Shown: in pieces, positions 31,214 through 40,133 of the stretch
How the letters are laid out: each line of letters opens with the position of its first letter
Position numbering within the stretch: the stretch's first letter is position 1
Position numbers and translations under genes: made by a program
Notes under the pieces: model-generated
Seen by the model: the letters and a program-made list of their open reading frames with translations, nothing else
The model's database searches: none
What the model was told of the DNA's origin: nothing
Assembly: GCA_009469675.1 (NCBI GenBank)
Contig: SSSZ01000030.1
Span: 62,001 to 126,000 of the forward strand
DNA: 64,000 bases
Direction of reading: 5' to 3'
Origin: Azonexaceae bacterium
Lineage (GTDB): Bacteria > Pseudomonadota > Gammaproteobacteria > Burkholderiales > Rhodocyclaceae

Positions 31214-33328
31214 ATGTTCAATGTCGCGAAAAAGACCTTTGCCTACGGCGCCCACCAGGTCACCCTGGAGACCGGCGAGATCGCCCGTCAGGCCGGCGGT
31301 GCCGTCGTCGTCTCCATGGAGGATACCGTCGTTCTGGTGTCCGTGGTGGCCGCCAAGAATGCCAAGCCCGGCCAGGATTTCTTCCCCCTGACCGTCGATT
31401 ACCAGGAAAAATTCTATGCCGCCGGCCGCATCCCGGGCGGCTTCTTCAAGCGCGAGGGCCGTCCTTCCGAAAAGGAAACCCTGACTTCCCGCCTCATCGA
31501 CCGCCCCATCCGCCCGCTTTTCCCGGACGGTTTCTACAATGAGGTCCAGGTCGTCGCCACGGTGCTTTCGCTCAACCCCGAGATCGACGCCGATATCCCG
31601 GCCCTGATCGGCGCCTCCGCCGCCCTGGCCATCTCCGGCGTGCCCTTCAACGGCCCCATCGGCGCCGCCCGTGTCGGCTACATCAACGGAGAATACGTGC
31701 TCTGCCCGACCGCCACCCAGCTGAAGGAAACCCAGCTCGACCTCGTCGTCGCCGGCACGGAAAGCGCCGTTCTCATGGTCGAATCCGAAGCCAAGGAACT
31801 GTCCGAGGAAGTCATGCTCGGCGCCGTTGTCTTCGGCCACACCGAGATGAAGAAGGCCATCGAAGCCATCAACCAGCTCGTCGAAGAAGCCGGCAAGCCG
31901 GAGTGGGACTGGCAGCCCCCGGCCAAGGACGAGGCCCTGATCGCCCGCCTCAACGACGTGGTCAAGGCCAAGCTCGAAGAAGCCTACAACATCACCAGCA
32001 AGCAAGACCGCAGCCAGCGCGTCAAGGAAATCCGCGCCGAGGCCGTTGCCGCCCTGTGCCAGGGCGAGGGTGCCCCGGAAGAAGGAGTCGTCGCCGATCT
32101 CTTCTTCGCCCTCGAAGCCGCCATCGTGCGTGGCCGCATCCTTTCAGGACAGCCCCGCATCGACGGTCGCAACACCCGCACCGTCCGCCCGATCAGCATC
32201 CGCCATGGCGTCCTGCCGCGCACCCACGGTTCTGCCCTGTTCACCCGCGGCGAAACCCAGGCCCTGGTGGTTGCCACCCTGGGCACCGGCCGCGACGAGC
32301 AGATCATCGACGCCCTGGCCGGCGAGTACAAGGACCGCTTCATGCTGCACTACAACATGCCCCCCTTCGCCACCGGCGAAACGGGTCGCGTCGGCTCCCC
32401 CAAGCGCCGCGAAATCGGCCACGGCCGCCTGGCCAAGCGGGCGCTTCTGGCGGTGTTGCCCAAGCACGAAGACTTCAGCTACTCGATGCGCGTCGTTTCC
32501 GAAATCACCGAATCCAACGGCTCATCGTCGATGGCCTCGGTCTGCGGCGGCTCCCTCGCGCTGATGGACGCCGGCGTCCCCCTCAAGGCTCACGTGGCCG
32601 GCATCGCCATGGGCCTCATCAAGGAAGGCAACCGCTTCGCCGTGCTCACCGACATCCTGGGTGACGAAGACCACCTGGGCGACATGGACTTCAAGGTCGC
32701 CGGCACCACCGCCGGCGTCACCGCCCTGCAGATGGACATCAAGATCCAGGGCATCACCAAGGAGATCATGCAGGTCGCCCTGGCGCAGGCCCAGGAAGCC
32801 CGCCTGCACATCCTCGGCCTGATGCAGGAGGCCCAGGGCGGCCACCGCGAGGAAATGTCGGCCTACGCGCCGCGCCTCTACACCTTCAAGATCAATCCGG
32901 AGAAGATCCGCGACGTGATCGGCAAGGGCGGCGCCGTCATCCGGGCGCTTACCGAGGAAACCGGCACCACCATCGACATCCAGGACGACGGCACCATCAC
33001 CATCGCTGCCACCAGCGGCGAGGCCGCCGCCCTGGCCCGTTCCCGCATCGACGCCATCACGGCGGAGGTCGAGATCGGCAAGATCTACGAAGGCACCGTG
33101 CTGAAGATTCTCGACTTCGGCGCCATCGTCCAGGTTCTGCCCGGCAAGGACGGCCTCCTGCACATCTCCCAGATCGCCCAGGAGCGGGTCAACAAGGTCG
33201 AGGACTATGTCAAGGAAGGCCAGGTCGTGCGCGTCAAGGTTCTCGAAACCGACGACCGCGGCCGCGTCAAGCTGTCGATGAAGGCCGTGGCCGCCGAGGC
33301 CGCCGCCGAAGCCGCTCAGCCGCAGTAA
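31214..33328 (+). CDS. pnp: Polyribonucleotide nucleotidyltransferase (PNPase)
   Basis: 704 residues. Two RNase PH-like domains (about 1-210 and 310-540, the second with the phosphate-binding [18 protein letters not shown]), an all-helical linker between them, then KH (about 552-615, [19 protein letters not shown]) and S1 (about 620-690, [33 protein letters not shown]). It degrades RNA 3' to 5' with phosphate. Good AGAGGAAAA ribosome-binding sequence before the ATG. It is followed by a strong terminator. Confidence 0.97.
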   Translation: MFNVAKKTFAYGAHQVTLETGEIARQAGGAVVVSMEDTVVLVSVVAAKNAKPGQDFFPLTVDYQEKFYAAGRIPGGFFKREGRPSEKETLTSRLIDRPIRPLFPDGFYNEVQVVATVLSLNPEIDADIPALIGASAALAISGVPFNGPIGAARVGYINGEYVLCPTATQLKETQLDLVVAGTESAVLMVESEAKELSEEVMLGAVVFGHTEMKKAIEAINQLVEEAGKPEWDWQPPAKDEALIARLNDVVKAKLEEAYNITSKQDRSQRVKEIRAEAVAALCQGEGAPEEGVVADLFFALEAAIVRGRILSGQPRIDGRNTRTVRPISIRHGVLPRTHGSALFTRGETQALVVATLGTGRDEQIIDALAGEYKDRFMLHYNMPPFATGETGRVGSPKRREIGHGRLAKRALLAVLPKHEDFSYSMRVVSEITESNGSSSMASVCGGSLALMDAGVPLKAHVAGIAMGLIKEGNRFAVLTDILGDEDHLGDMDFKVAGTTAGVTALQMDIKIQGITKEIMQVALAQAQEARLHILGLMQEAQGGHREEMSAYAPRLYTFKINPEKIRDVIGKGGAVIRALTEETGTTIDIQDDGTITIAATSGEAAALARSRIDAITAEVEIGKIYEGTVLKILDFGAIVQVLPGKDGLLHISQIAQERVNKVEDYVKEGQVVRVKVLETDDRGRVKLSMKAVAAEAAAEAAQPQ

Positions 33329-33350
33329 GACGGTTTTCCGGCAGGGAAAG

Positions 33351-33379
33351 AGGGCGCCTCCGGGCGCCCTTCTTTTTTT
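33351..33379 (+). terminator. Intrinsic terminator after pnp
   Basis: AGGGCGCC, loop TCCG, GGCGCCCT, then TCTTTTTTT: an 8 bp GC-rich stem with a T-tract, 22 bases after the pnp stop. Confidence 0.93.
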
Positions 33380-33537
33380 GCGGTGCGGCCCGAAGGGCGC
33401 CGAAAAAAGGCGAAGCCGCGCTTCGCCTGTTGCCGCTTCGCCCGGCAAGGGATCGACCGGGGACAAACCGATCCCCGGGCCGGTTCGCGCCGGCGCGGGA
33501 GTTTGGGGGCGGCAGGGTCGTGCAGGAAAAGGGCGAA

Positions 33538-33963
33538 TTACTTCGCCATCTGTTTTTCCTTCATTTCCTCGAGGGTCTTGCAATCGATGCAAAGGGTGGC
33601 CGTGGGCCGGGCTTCGAGGCGCTTGATGCCGATCTCAACGCCGCACTTGTCGCAAAAACCGTAATCGCCTTCGTCGATGCGGCCGAGGGTCTCATCGATC
33701 TTCTTGATGAGCTTCCTTTCCCGGTCGCGGTTGCGCAATTCGATCGCGATATCGGTTTCCTGGCTCGCCCGGTCGTTGGGATCGGCAAAGACCGTGGCCT
33801 CGTCCTGCATGGTGTGCACCGTGCGGTCGATATCCTCGCTCAGCTCCTTTTTGAGGGTCTCCAGAATCTTGCGGAAATGCGCGAGTTGCTTCGCGCTCAT
33901 GTACTCCTCACCCTTCTTGGGCTCGTAGGGAGGGAAGTGTTTGTGGAGCAGTTCTTCTGCCAT
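33538..33963 (-). CDS. dksA: RNA polymerase-binding transcription factor DksA
   Basis: 141 residues. A long coiled-coil pair (about 30-105) carries the tip residues in VFADPNDRASQETD (the two Asp of the DksA tip), then the four-cysteine zinc finger CDKCGVEIGIKRLEARPTATLCIDC. With ppGpp it inhibits rRNA promoters and activates amino acid promoters. It is convergent with pnp and divergent from the tRNA genes. Confidence 0.96.
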   Translation of the reverse strand: MAEELLHKHFPPYEPKKGEEYMSAKQLAHFRKILETLKKELSEDIDRTVHTMQDEATVFADPNDRASQETDIAIELRNRDRERKLIKKIDETLGRIDEGDYGFCDKCGVEIGIKRLEARPTATLCIDCKTLEEMKEKQMAK

Positions 33964-33997
33964 TTTTGTGCAACGTCCGCGTGACGAAAAAGGCGAT

Positions 33998-34026
33998 TAA
34001 ATATCAGAAACCCGTAAAGCTAGCAA
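33998..34026 (-). promoter_or_regulatory. dksA promoter
   Basis: Minus-strand -35 TTGCTA (34026-34021), 17-base spacer, -10 TATTTA (34003-33998), 35 bases before the dksA ATG. Confidence 0.65.
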
Positions 34027-34084
34027 GGAATGTTTCGCCGGCAAAAAAAAGGGCTGCACTGGCGCGGGTTTACGAGGGTCGTCC

Positions 34085-34113
34085 TTGACGCGACAGGGGG
34101 GGGTGGCTAGAAT
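34085..34113 (+). promoter_or_regulatory. Promoter of the tRNA-Pro/tRNA-Arg unit
   Basis: -35 TTGACG (34085-34090), 17-base spacer, -10 TAGAAT (34108-34113), 12 bases before the tRNA-Pro 5' end. The GC-rich stretch after the -10 resembles a stringent discriminator. Confidence 0.8.
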
Positions 34114-34124
34114 CCGTCGCTCTT

Positions 34125-34201
34125 CGGGGTGTAGCGCAGTCTGGTAGCGCGCCTGCTTTGGGAGCAGGATGTCGGGAGTTCGAATCTCTCCACCCCGACC
34201 A
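34125..34201 (+). tRNA. tRNA-Pro (anticodon TGG)
   Basis: 77 bases with full cloverleaf. The acceptor arms CGGGGTG and CACCCCG pair perfectly; the anticodon arm CCTGC/GCAGG frames a loop with TGG; the T-arm has GTTCGAATC; discriminator A; the CCA end is encoded. It reads CCA and other proline codons. Confidence 0.96.
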
Positions 34202-34215
34202 GGAAAATTCCCTCG

Positions 34216-34292
34216 GTGCCCGTAGCTCAACTGGATAGAGCAGCTGCCTTCTAAGCAGCAGGTCGGGGGTTCGAGTCCCTCCGGGCACGCCA
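34216..34292 (+). tRNA. tRNA-Arg (anticodon TCT)
   Basis: 77 bases. The acceptor arms GTGCCCG and CGGGCAC pair fully; the anticodon stem GCTGC/GCAGC holds the loop CTTCTAA with TCT; T-arm GTTCGAGTC; discriminator G; CCA encoded. It reads the rare AGA and AGG arginine codons. It starts 14 bases after tRNA-Pro, so both come from one transcript. Confidence 0.96.
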
Positions 34293-34506
34293 TTTCAGGC
34301 CGAGTGCCATGGTCCGCTACGATGGGATGCGATCGCTTTCGCCGGCGAGGCGCCGGGATAGTTGCCCGGGAACCGCCGTTGATCGCTTGCCAAGGCATTG
34401 AATCCTTTGGCGACCCGGCCGGCGGCCCGGGTGCCGGATGGCCCCAAGGACGAGTCCGCCGCACCCTCGCCGGCAGCGGCGGGCAGGCTATGTTGAGGTT
34501 GCACGG

Positions 34507-34899
34507 ATGAACAAGAAATCTTCCTTATCGTTATTGGCCGCCCTGGCTCTGGGGGCGGGCCTTTCCTTCTGGCTGCTCCGGCGGGGCGGGCAGGCTGCCG
34601 GTCGGCCGGCGGGGTCACCCGCCGACTCGGCCCCCGACCAACCGGCGCCCGCCCTGCCGGTCGTCGCCGATGCGGCGGGGCCGCTCGAAGAAGCGCGGGT
34701 CTTGGCGGCCTTCGGCCGCAAGAAACGCGCCCAGGCCGTCCTCGATACGGCGGTTGAAAAGGGTGATCTCAACGCCGAGGACGTTGCCCTGTTCTGGGCC
34801 AGGCACGAACTGGAGCGGGCCAAGCGAGCCGTGGCCCGGGGTACCGCCGACGGCCAGGCGGGCGGTTCGGGGGAAGGCTCGACGGGAGCGGCGGTTTAG
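34507..34899 (+). CDS. Small membrane-anchored protein, FimV-like C-terminal motif (hypothetical)
   Basis: 130 residues from the ATG at 34507: a signal-anchor (about 5-24, LSLLAALALGAGLSFWLLRR), an Ala/Pro/Gly-rich linker, then a short helical hairpin EEARVLAAFGRKKRAQAVLDTAVEKGDL that resembles the C-terminal FimV/TPR-like repeat. The rest is low complexity. Function unknown. Its stop overlaps the convergent DUF3501 gene by 4 bases. The 214 bases between tRNA-Arg and this gene are GC-rich and show nothing I can name. Confidence 0.65.
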   Translation: MNKKSSLSLLAALALGAGLSFWLLRRGGQAAGRPAGSPADSAPDQPAPALPVVADAAGPLEEARVLAAFGRKKRAQAVLDTAVEKGDLNAEDVALFWARHELERAKRAVARGTADGQAGGSGEGSTGAAV

Positions 34900-35486
34900 G
34901 CGCTGGGCCGCAGGTCGCCGGCCAGGGAATCGCGGATGGGGGCGGGGACCGGCACCGCCACCTCGTAGCCCGGGTGGTCGATGCCGGCCATCATGGGTTT
35001 GCCGGCCAGGACTGCAGCGACGGCCGGCGGGTCGAGTTCAAAGCGCAGGAAATGCACGGCGGCGGTCTTCTCCGGGGTCGACCGTTCGAGATCCTCGTTG
35101 GCGATGGCATAGACCGGCGGCTGGCCGTTCACCCGCAGCCACACCGCCGATTCGATACCGACCAGTTGCCCCAGGGCGCGGCGGCGGTTCCGTTCGTCGG
35201 CGTATTCCAGCATGAAGGTGGCCTTCCAGTTGTCGCCGTCGGGGATCAGCGGGTTGTAGACGTCCAGTTCCGCCTGGATGCCGGCGGGGTCGAAAATGCG
35301 TTCGATGCGCAGCATCTCCTGCACCTGGTACTGCATGGTCAGGGCCGATTCGAAATAAAGCGCGGCATGGTCGCCCAGGGCGAGGCGCCGGGTTTTCTTG
35401 TGGGCCATCACCCGGGCGCGGAAGGCCGAGCGGATTTCGGCGTACTTTTCCAGGCTGTAGAGGTCGCGGCGGGTCAGGGCGGGCAT
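34896..35486 (-). CDS. DUF3501 family protein
   Basis: 196 residues, soluble. The family pattern is clear: LTRRDLYSLEKYAEIRSAFRARVMAHKKTRRLALGDHAALYFESALTMQYQVQEMLRIERIF and YNPLIPDGDNWKATFMLEY. DUF3501 proteins regularly follow rubrerythrin and a GlpC-like Fe-S protein, as here; the function is unproven but linked to peroxide or iron stress by that context. It starts 13 bases after the Fe-S protein gene stop. Confidence 0.9.
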   Translation of the reverse strand: MPALTRRDLYSLEKYAEIRSAFRARVMAHKKTRRLALGDHAALYFESALTMQYQVQEMLRIERIFDPAGIQAELDVYNPLIPDGDNWKATFMLEYADERNRRRALGQLVGIESAVWLRVNGQPPVYAIANEDLERSTPEKTAAVHFLRFELDPPAVAAVLAGKPMMAGIDHPGYEVAVPVPAPIRDSLAGDLRPSA

Positions 35487-35499
35487 GGGTCTTCCCCTT

Positions 35500-36834
35500 T
35501 CACAGGCCGTAGGCGAGGCGCAGCAGGGTCATGGGGTGCTCCGGCGGGCGCCCGTCGGCCAAAGCGTGGCCGATGTGGTGGCCGGCCATGGCGCAGTCGC
35601 TGCCGTAGTGGTCGGCGCCAGCCTGGCGGATGCGCCCGACCACGGGCTGGACGATCTTCATCGCCGAGGGATGGAATTCGGTCTTCACCGCATAGGTGCC
35701 GTCGTGGCCCGAGCAGCGCTCGATGACCTCGACTTCGGTGCCGGGGACGAGGGCCAGCACCTCCTTGGTCTTGGGGCCGATGTTCTGCACCCGCTGGTGG
35801 CACGAGGCCTGGTAGGCGACCTTGCCCAGGGAGCGCTGGAAATCGGTTTTCAGGAGGCCCTCCCGGTGGCGCAGCATGAGGTACTCGAAGGGGTCGAAGA
35901 AGGCGGCCTTGACCTTCATCACCTCCGGGTCGCCGGGGAAGAGGAGCGGCAGCTCCTGTTTGAACATGAGGACGCAGGAGGGAATCAGGGCCGTGAGATC
36001 CCAGCCCGCGTCCACCAGCCGGGCAAGTCCCGGGATATTGGCCTCCTTGGCCCGGCGCACCGCCTCCAGGTGGCCCAGTTCCATCTTGGGCATGCCGCAG
36101 CAGCGTTCCTTCTCGGCCAGCCGGACGGGAATGTCGTTGTGGGCGAAAACCGCGGCGAAATCCTCGCCGATTCCCGGTTCGTTGCGGTTCATGTAGCAGG
36201 TGGCAAACAGGGCGACCCGGCCCCGGGTCCGTTCGGTGGCCCGGGCCGGACCCGCGCCGTCCAGGTGCTTGAGGCGTTTCCTCAGGGGCCGGCTGGCAAA
36301 ATCCGGCAGCCAGGCCTCGGCGTGGATGCCGGCCACCGCCTGCAGGGCTTGGCGGGCCGGTTTGAGGCGATTGACCGCGTTGATGGTTTCCGCCACCACC
36401 GGGATGCCGGCCAGGCTGCCCACCCGGTCGGTGCTGGTGAGGATGCGGTCCCGCAGCTTGGTGTCGCCTTCCCGGTACTTGACCGCCTTGGCCCGTAACA
36501 TGAGGTGGGGAAAATCGACGTTCCACGGGTGGGGCGGCACGTAGGGGCACTTGGTCATGGCGCAGAGGTCGCACAGGTAGCAATGGTCGACCACCTTGTC
36601 GAAATCGGCGATCTTGACGCCATCCACCTCCTGGGTCGGCGATTCGTCCACCAGAGCGAAGAGGGTGGGAAAGGCCTGGCACAGGCTGACGCAACGGCGG
36701 CAGCCGTGGCAGATTGAAAAGACCCGCTCCAGTTCCTGGTCGAGGAAATCCCGGCGATAAAAATCCGCGTTCAGCCAATCGAGCGGATGCCGGGTCGGGG
36801 CGTCCAGACTGCCTTCCCTGATCGGTGCGGCCAT
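35500..36834 (-). CDS. GlpC/HdrD-like (Fe-S)-binding oxidoreductase
   Basis: 444 residues. N-terminal ferredoxin-type domain with CHGCRRCVSLCQAFP and CYLCDLCAMTKCPYVPP (two [4Fe-4S] clusters, about residues 40-110), then two CCG-type domains with CCGMPKMELG and a Cys-rich C-terminal stretch including ERCSGHDGTYAV. This is the heterodisulfide-reductase/GlpC architecture without membrane helices. It probably transfers electrons in the cytosol to the neighbouring rubrerythrin (inference from the conserved gene trio). Confidence 0.9.
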   Translation of the reverse strand: MAAPIREGSLDAPTRHPLDWLNADFYRRDFLDQELERVFSICHGCRRCVSLCQAFPTLFALVDESPTQEVDGVKIADFDKVVDHCYLCDLCAMTKCPYVPPHPWNVDFPHLMLRAKAVKYREGDTKLRDRILTSTDRVGSLAGIPVVAETINAVNRLKPARQALQAVAGIHAEAWLPDFASRPLRKRLKHLDGAGPARATERTRGRVALFATCYMNRNEPGIGEDFAAVFAHNDIPVRLAEKERCCGMPKMELGHLEAVRRAKEANIPGLARLVDAGWDLTALIPSCVLMFKQELPLLFPGDPEVMKVKAAFFDPFEYLMLRHREGLLKTDFQRSLGKVAYQASCHQRVQNIGPKTKEVLALVPGTEVEVIERCSGHDGTYAVKTEFHPSAMKIVQPVVGRIRQAGADHYGSDCAMAGHHIGHALADGRPPEHPMTLLRLAYGL

Positions 36835-36900
36835 GACTGTTCCTCCGTAGGCGACTGCGGCAAGCGGGCGAGAAAGACGCCGGGCGCCGGCCCGGGGCCT

Positions 36901-37320
36901 TCAGGCGTCGAGTTCGGTGAGCGCCCGGGTGTAGCGGTTGGCGTGGGACCGCTCGGCCTTGGCCAGGGTCTCGAACCAGTCGGCGATCTCGGCAAAGCCC
37001 TCCTCACGGGCGTCCTTGGCCATGCCCGGGTACATGTCGGTGTATTCGTGGGTTTCACCGGCCACGGCGGCCCGCAGATTGGCGGCGGTGGGGCCGATGG
37101 GCAGGCCGGTGGCCGGGTCGCCGCACTGCTCCAGGTATTCCAGGTGGCCGTGGGCGTGGCCCGTTTCCCCCTCGGCCGTGGAGCGGAAAAGGGCCGCCAC
37201 GTCGTTGTAGCCTTCCACGTCGGCTTTGGCGGCAAAGTACAGGTAGCGGCGATTGGCCTGGGACTCGCCGGCGAAGGCGGCCTTGAGATGCTGTTCGGTC
37301 TTGGAGCCTTTGAGTTGCAT
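36901..37320 (-). CDS. rbr: Rubrerythrin
   Basis: 139 residues from the ATG at 37320. Ferritin-like diiron domain with the two motifs ExxH and related Glu ligands: [52 protein letters not shown] and [17 protein letters not shown]. There is no C-terminal rubredoxin domain, so electrons must come from a partner, plausibly the adjacent Fe-S protein. It reduces hydrogen peroxide. AAGGAG lies just upstream of the start, and a terminator-like hairpin lies directly before that. Confidence 0.93.
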   Translation of the reverse strand: MQLKGSKTEQHLKAAFAGESQANRRYLYFAAKADVEGYNDVAALFRSTAEGETGHAHGHLEYLEQCGDPATGLPIGPTAANLRAAVAGETHEYTDMYPGMAKDAREEGFAEIADWFETLAKAERSHANRYTRALTELDA

Positions 37321-37340
37321 GGTGATCTCCTTAAGGTCGG

Positions 37341-37368
37341 GAAAAACCGGCCCCGACTGCAGGGGCCG
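37341..37368 (-). terminator. Terminator-like hairpin in the rubrerythrin leader
   Basis: Minus strand: CGGCCCC, loop TGCAGTC, GGGGCCG, then GTTTTTC. A 7 bp all-GC stem plus T-tract, ending 21 bases before the rubrerythrin ATG. It may close the upstream redox operon or attenuate the rubrerythrin gene. Confidence 0.65.
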
Positions 37369-37480
37369 TGAACTCACCCTAGATCACCCCTCCCCGGGGA
37401 CTAATTGATTGTGACTATGCGGTGTATAGGCCGGAACTATCAGCCGATCGCCTGACAGTTCGTCACCCGCCGTTCGACCG

Positions 37481-38068
37481 TCAGGCGATCCGACAGGCGG
37501 CTTCGAAGCTGAGCCGGGGGCCGCGGGGGTGGAGTTTGGCCGGGTCGCCGACGCCCAGGTTGCAGAGGAAGTTGGCCTGGTAGCGGCCGTCGGGGAAGAA
37601 GGCGGCGTTGAGGGTGGGAGCGTCGAAGCCGGACATGGGGCCACAGTCGAGGCCCAGCGCCCGGGCGGCGAGGATGAGGTAGGCGCCCTGCAGGGTGCCG
37701 TTGCGCAAGGCCGTGCTGGCGGCCAGGTCGGCGTTGCCTGCGAACATCGGCTTGGCGTCGTAGGCGGGGAACTGGGTCGGCAGGTGTTCGTAGAAGCGGG
37801 TGTCGGTGGCGATGATGACGGTGGCCGGGGCGGCCAGGGTCTTGTCGCGGTTGCCTGGAGAAAGGGCGGGGGCGAGCCGGGCCTTGGCCTCCGGGCTGGT
37901 GACGAAGACGAACCGGGCGGGCTGGCAGTTCATCGAAGTCGGTCCCCATTTCATCAGGTCGTAGAGTTGCCGCAGCGTCGCTTCGGGAATAGGGGCGGGG
38001 GCAAAGCCGTTGTGGGTGCGGGCGGCGACGAACAGTTGGTCGAGGGCGGCAGGGGAAAGGGCGGACAT
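37481..38068 (-). CDS. Nitroreductase-family protein, RutE/HadB type (malonic semialdehyde reductase-like)
   Basis: 195 residues from the ATG at 38068. FMN-binding nitroreductase fold of the RutE group: [71 protein letters not shown] and a C-terminal [15 protein letters not shown]. RutE reduces malonic semialdehyde in pyrimidine breakdown; no other rut genes are here, so the substrate may instead be a quinone or aldehyde. It is the last gene of the minus-strand redox operon, 14 bases after the CDGSH gene. Confidence 0.88.
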   Translation of the reverse strand: MSALSPAALDQLFVAARTHNGFAPAPIPEATLRQLYDLMKWGPTSMNCQPARFVFVTSPEAKARLAPALSPGNRDKTLAAPATVIIATDTRFYEHLPTQFPAYDAKPMFAGNADLAASTALRNGTLQGAYLILAARALGLDCGPMSGFDAPTLNAAFFPDGRYQANFLCNLGVGDPAKLHPRGPRLSFEAACRIA

Positions 38069-38082
38069 GGCGGCTTCGGCGT

Positions 38083-38328
38083 TCACAGGTTCTTGTGGCT
38101 GCCGTCGCAGAGGGCGCCGTTGGCGCTGTGCTTGCAGCCGCAGAAATAGACGGTGCCGGTTTGCCCGGCGGTGTATTCGACGGGCGAGAAGGGGCCGCCC
38201 TTGTGGCTGCCGTCGCAGTAGGGCTGGTTCTTGCTCTGGCCGCAGGCGCACCACCAGTAGGTCTTGCCGGCTTCGACGGCAACGGGGTAGGGGGCTTTCT
38301 GGGCGATCTGGGGGGTGGGGTCGGACAT
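38083..38328 (-). CDS. Double CDGSH iron-sulfur domain protein
   Basis: 81 residues from the ATG at 38328, chosen over an in-frame TTG four codons upstream because GGAG is correctly spaced. It holds two CDGSH modules, [18 protein letters not shown] and [18 protein letters not shown], each binding one [2Fe-2S] through three Cys and one His, as in mitochondrial inner NEET and bacterial two-motif proteins. Likely a small electron carrier or redox sensor within the operon. Confidence 0.93.
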   Translation of the reverse strand: MSDPTPQIAQKAPYPVAVEAGKTYWWCACGQSKNQPYCDGSHKGGPFSPVEYTAGQTGTVYFCGCKHSANGALCDGSHKNL

Positions 38329-38391
38329 GGGGTGCTCCAAAGGGGTGCGGCAATGCGGGCGGGTCGGTCCCGCCCGGCGGGGTGGCTTGCC

Positions 38392-38955
38392 TTATTGCTT
38401 CAAGGCTTCGAGGGCGATGGTCAGGGTGACGTCGTCGCCGACATGGGGGGCGTATTTTCCGGCGTTGAACTCGGTGCGCTTGATCTTGGCGACGGCGTTG
38501 GCGCCGATGGCGTCCTTCTTGGCGATGGGGTGGGGCATGGCCTGGAAGGAGGTGATGGTCAGGGTGACGGGCTTGGTGACGCCCTTGACGGTGAGCTTGC
38601 CTTCGACGGCCACGGGCTTGTCGCCGTCGAACTTCACGGCGGTGGATTGGTAGGTGATGGTGGGGTACTTGGCGGTGTCGAAGAAGTCTTCGCCCTGGAT
38701 GTGCTCGTTGAAGAGGGCGTAGCCGGTATCGACCGACTTGGCGTCGATGGTGATATCGACCGAGCCGGTCTTGGCGGCGCGGTCGAAGACGATGGTGCCG
38801 GAGGTCTTGTTGAAGCGGTGGATCTGGGTGGAATAGCCGAAGTGGCTGTATTCGAAGCGCGGGAAGGTGTGGTTGGGTTCCACCGAGTAGATTTCGGGGG
38901 CGGCGATGGCCGGGGTGGCGAACAGGGTGGCGAGGGCGATGAGGCCGAGTTTCAT
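38392..38955 (-). CDS. YceI family periplasmic protein (copy 1)
   Basis: 187 residues with signal peptide ([19 protein letters not shown]). The lipocalin-like YceI barrel is evident: [77 protein letters not shown] and [11 protein letters not shown]. YceI proteins bind polyisoprenoid or quinone-like lipids and are often encoded with cytochrome b561, as here. It is 23 bases after the second yceI copy. Confidence 0.93.
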   Translation of the reverse strand: MKLGLIALATLFATPAIAAPEIYSVEPNHTFPRFEYSHFGYSTQIHRFNKTSGTIVFDRAAKTGSVDITIDAKSVDTGYALFNEHIQGEDFFDTAKYPTITYQSTAVKFDGDKPVAVEGKLTVKGVTKPVTLTITSFQAMPHPIAKKDAIGANAVAKIKRTEFNAGKYAPHVGDDVTLTIALEALKQ

Positions 38956-38978
38956 GGGGGTTCTCCTTACGGGTGGGT

Positions 38979-39563
38979 TTACTTGCGGGGTGCCGCCGGG
39001 GCGGCGACGATGCGGAACTTGATCTGGACTTCGTTGGCGACGGCGCTGACGTCGGACCAGATGCCGTCGCCGACGGCGAAATCGAGGCGCTTCAGGACAA
39101 AGCCGCCGTCGAAGACGCCGTTGCCGCCTTCCTGGCGGAAGACGAAGGGGGCGGTCACGTCCTGGGTCTTGCCCTTGATGCTGAGCTTGCCGGCGAGTTC
39201 GTACTTGTCGCCGCCCAGGGGTTTGACCGCCGTTGAGACGAAACTCGCCGTGGGGAAGGCCTTGAGGTTGAACCAGGCCTTGCCCACCACTTCGTCGTTG
39301 GCGTCCTTGGAGCCGGCGTCGATGCTGGCCAGGTCGAGGTCGAATTTGGCGCTGGCGGCGGCGGGCCTGGCCGGGTCGAAGGCCAGGGTGGCGGCGAACT
39401 TCTTGAACTTGCCGTCAACGGGCACGCCCATCTGCTTGGAAACGAAGGTCAGGCTGCTCTTCTCCGGCTGAAACAGGCCGAATTCGGTAGCCCCGGCGGA
39501 GCCGGCCGAGGCGCCGAGCAGGAGGGCGAGAAAAAGGGTGGGGGCGGGGCGAAGCAGGGTCAT
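38979..39563 (-). CDS. YceI family periplasmic protein (copy 2)
   Basis: 194 residues with signal peptide ending AGSAGATEF. YceI pattern: [72 protein letters not shown], then the ligand-cavity end strands. It is divergent enough from copy 1 to suggest separate roles, not recent duplication. It follows the cytochrome b561 gene by 18 bases. Confidence 0.93.
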   Translation of the reverse strand: MTLLRPAPTLFLALLLGASAGSAGATEFGLFQPEKSSLTFVSKQMGVPVDGKFKKFAATLAFDPARPAAASAKFDLDLASIDAGSKDANDEVVGKAWFNLKAFPTASFVSTAVKPLGGDKYELAGKLSIKGKTQDVTAPFVFRQEGGNGVFDGGFVLKRLDFAVGDGIWSDVSAVANEVQIKFRIVAAPAAPRK

Positions 39564-39581
39564 GGGGTTCTCCGGCGGGTT

Positions 39582-40124
39582 TTAGCGGCGGGCGAGGAAG
39601 GGAAGCATGCGCGACAGGATGTCGTCCCGGTCGATCAGGTGGTGTTTGACGGCGGCGCCGACGTGGGCGACGACGAGGGCGGCGAGGCCGAAGTTGAGGC
39701 TCATGTGCACCAGCTTCAGGGTTTCGCCCAGTTCCTTGTCCTTGGCCAGCAGGTCGGGCAGGGGCAGGACGCCGAACCAGACGGTCTGGAAACCCAGGGC
39801 CGAACTCATCAGCCAGCCCGAGAGCGGAATCGCCAGCATCAGTAGGTAAAGCAGGTGGTGCAGGCCGTGGGCGGCACGCTGCTGCCAGGCCGGCATGGCC
39901 GCCGGCAGGGCCGGCGGGCGGTGGCCGAGGCGCCAGGCCAGGCGGGCCAGGACGAGGGCAAAGGCGGTGACGCCGGCCCATTTGTGCCAGGAATAGACGC
40001 GCAGCTTCCAGGGCGACAGGGGCAGGTCGTGCATGTAGAGGCCGACGCCGAAAAGGCCAACCAGAAGTACGGCCATCAGCCAGTGTAGGGCGATGGCGGT
40101 AGGGGTGTAGCGGGTCGCGGACAT
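39582..40124 (-). CDS. Cytochrome b561 (di-haem, YodB/CybB-like)
   Basis: 180 residues, four membrane helices. Haem-ligand histidines are visible in TPTAIALHWLMAVLLVG, VYSWHKWAGVTAFALVLARL, HGLHHLLYLLMLAIPLSGWLMSS and LVHMSLNFGLAALVVAHVGAAVKHHLI. These proteins exchange electrons between quinone and periplasmic partners, including superoxide. Together with YceI this is a known gene pair. It is 9 bases after the dioxygenase gene. Confidence 0.95.
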   Translation of the reverse strand: MSATRYTPTAIALHWLMAVLLVGLFGVGLYMHDLPLSPWKLRVYSWHKWAGVTAFALVLARLAWRLGHRPPALPAAMPAWQQRAAHGLHHLLYLLMLAIPLSGWLMSSALGFQTVWFGVLPLPDLLAKDKELGETLKLVHMSLNFGLAALVVAHVGAAVKHHLIDRDDILSRMLPFLARR

Positions 40125-40133
40125 GGGGTCTCC

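Noticed and set aside
33380..33537. Small frames between pnp and dksA
   Set aside because: Low-complexity Arg/Gly/Pro translation without ribosome-binding site; the region only holds spacer after the pnp terminator.
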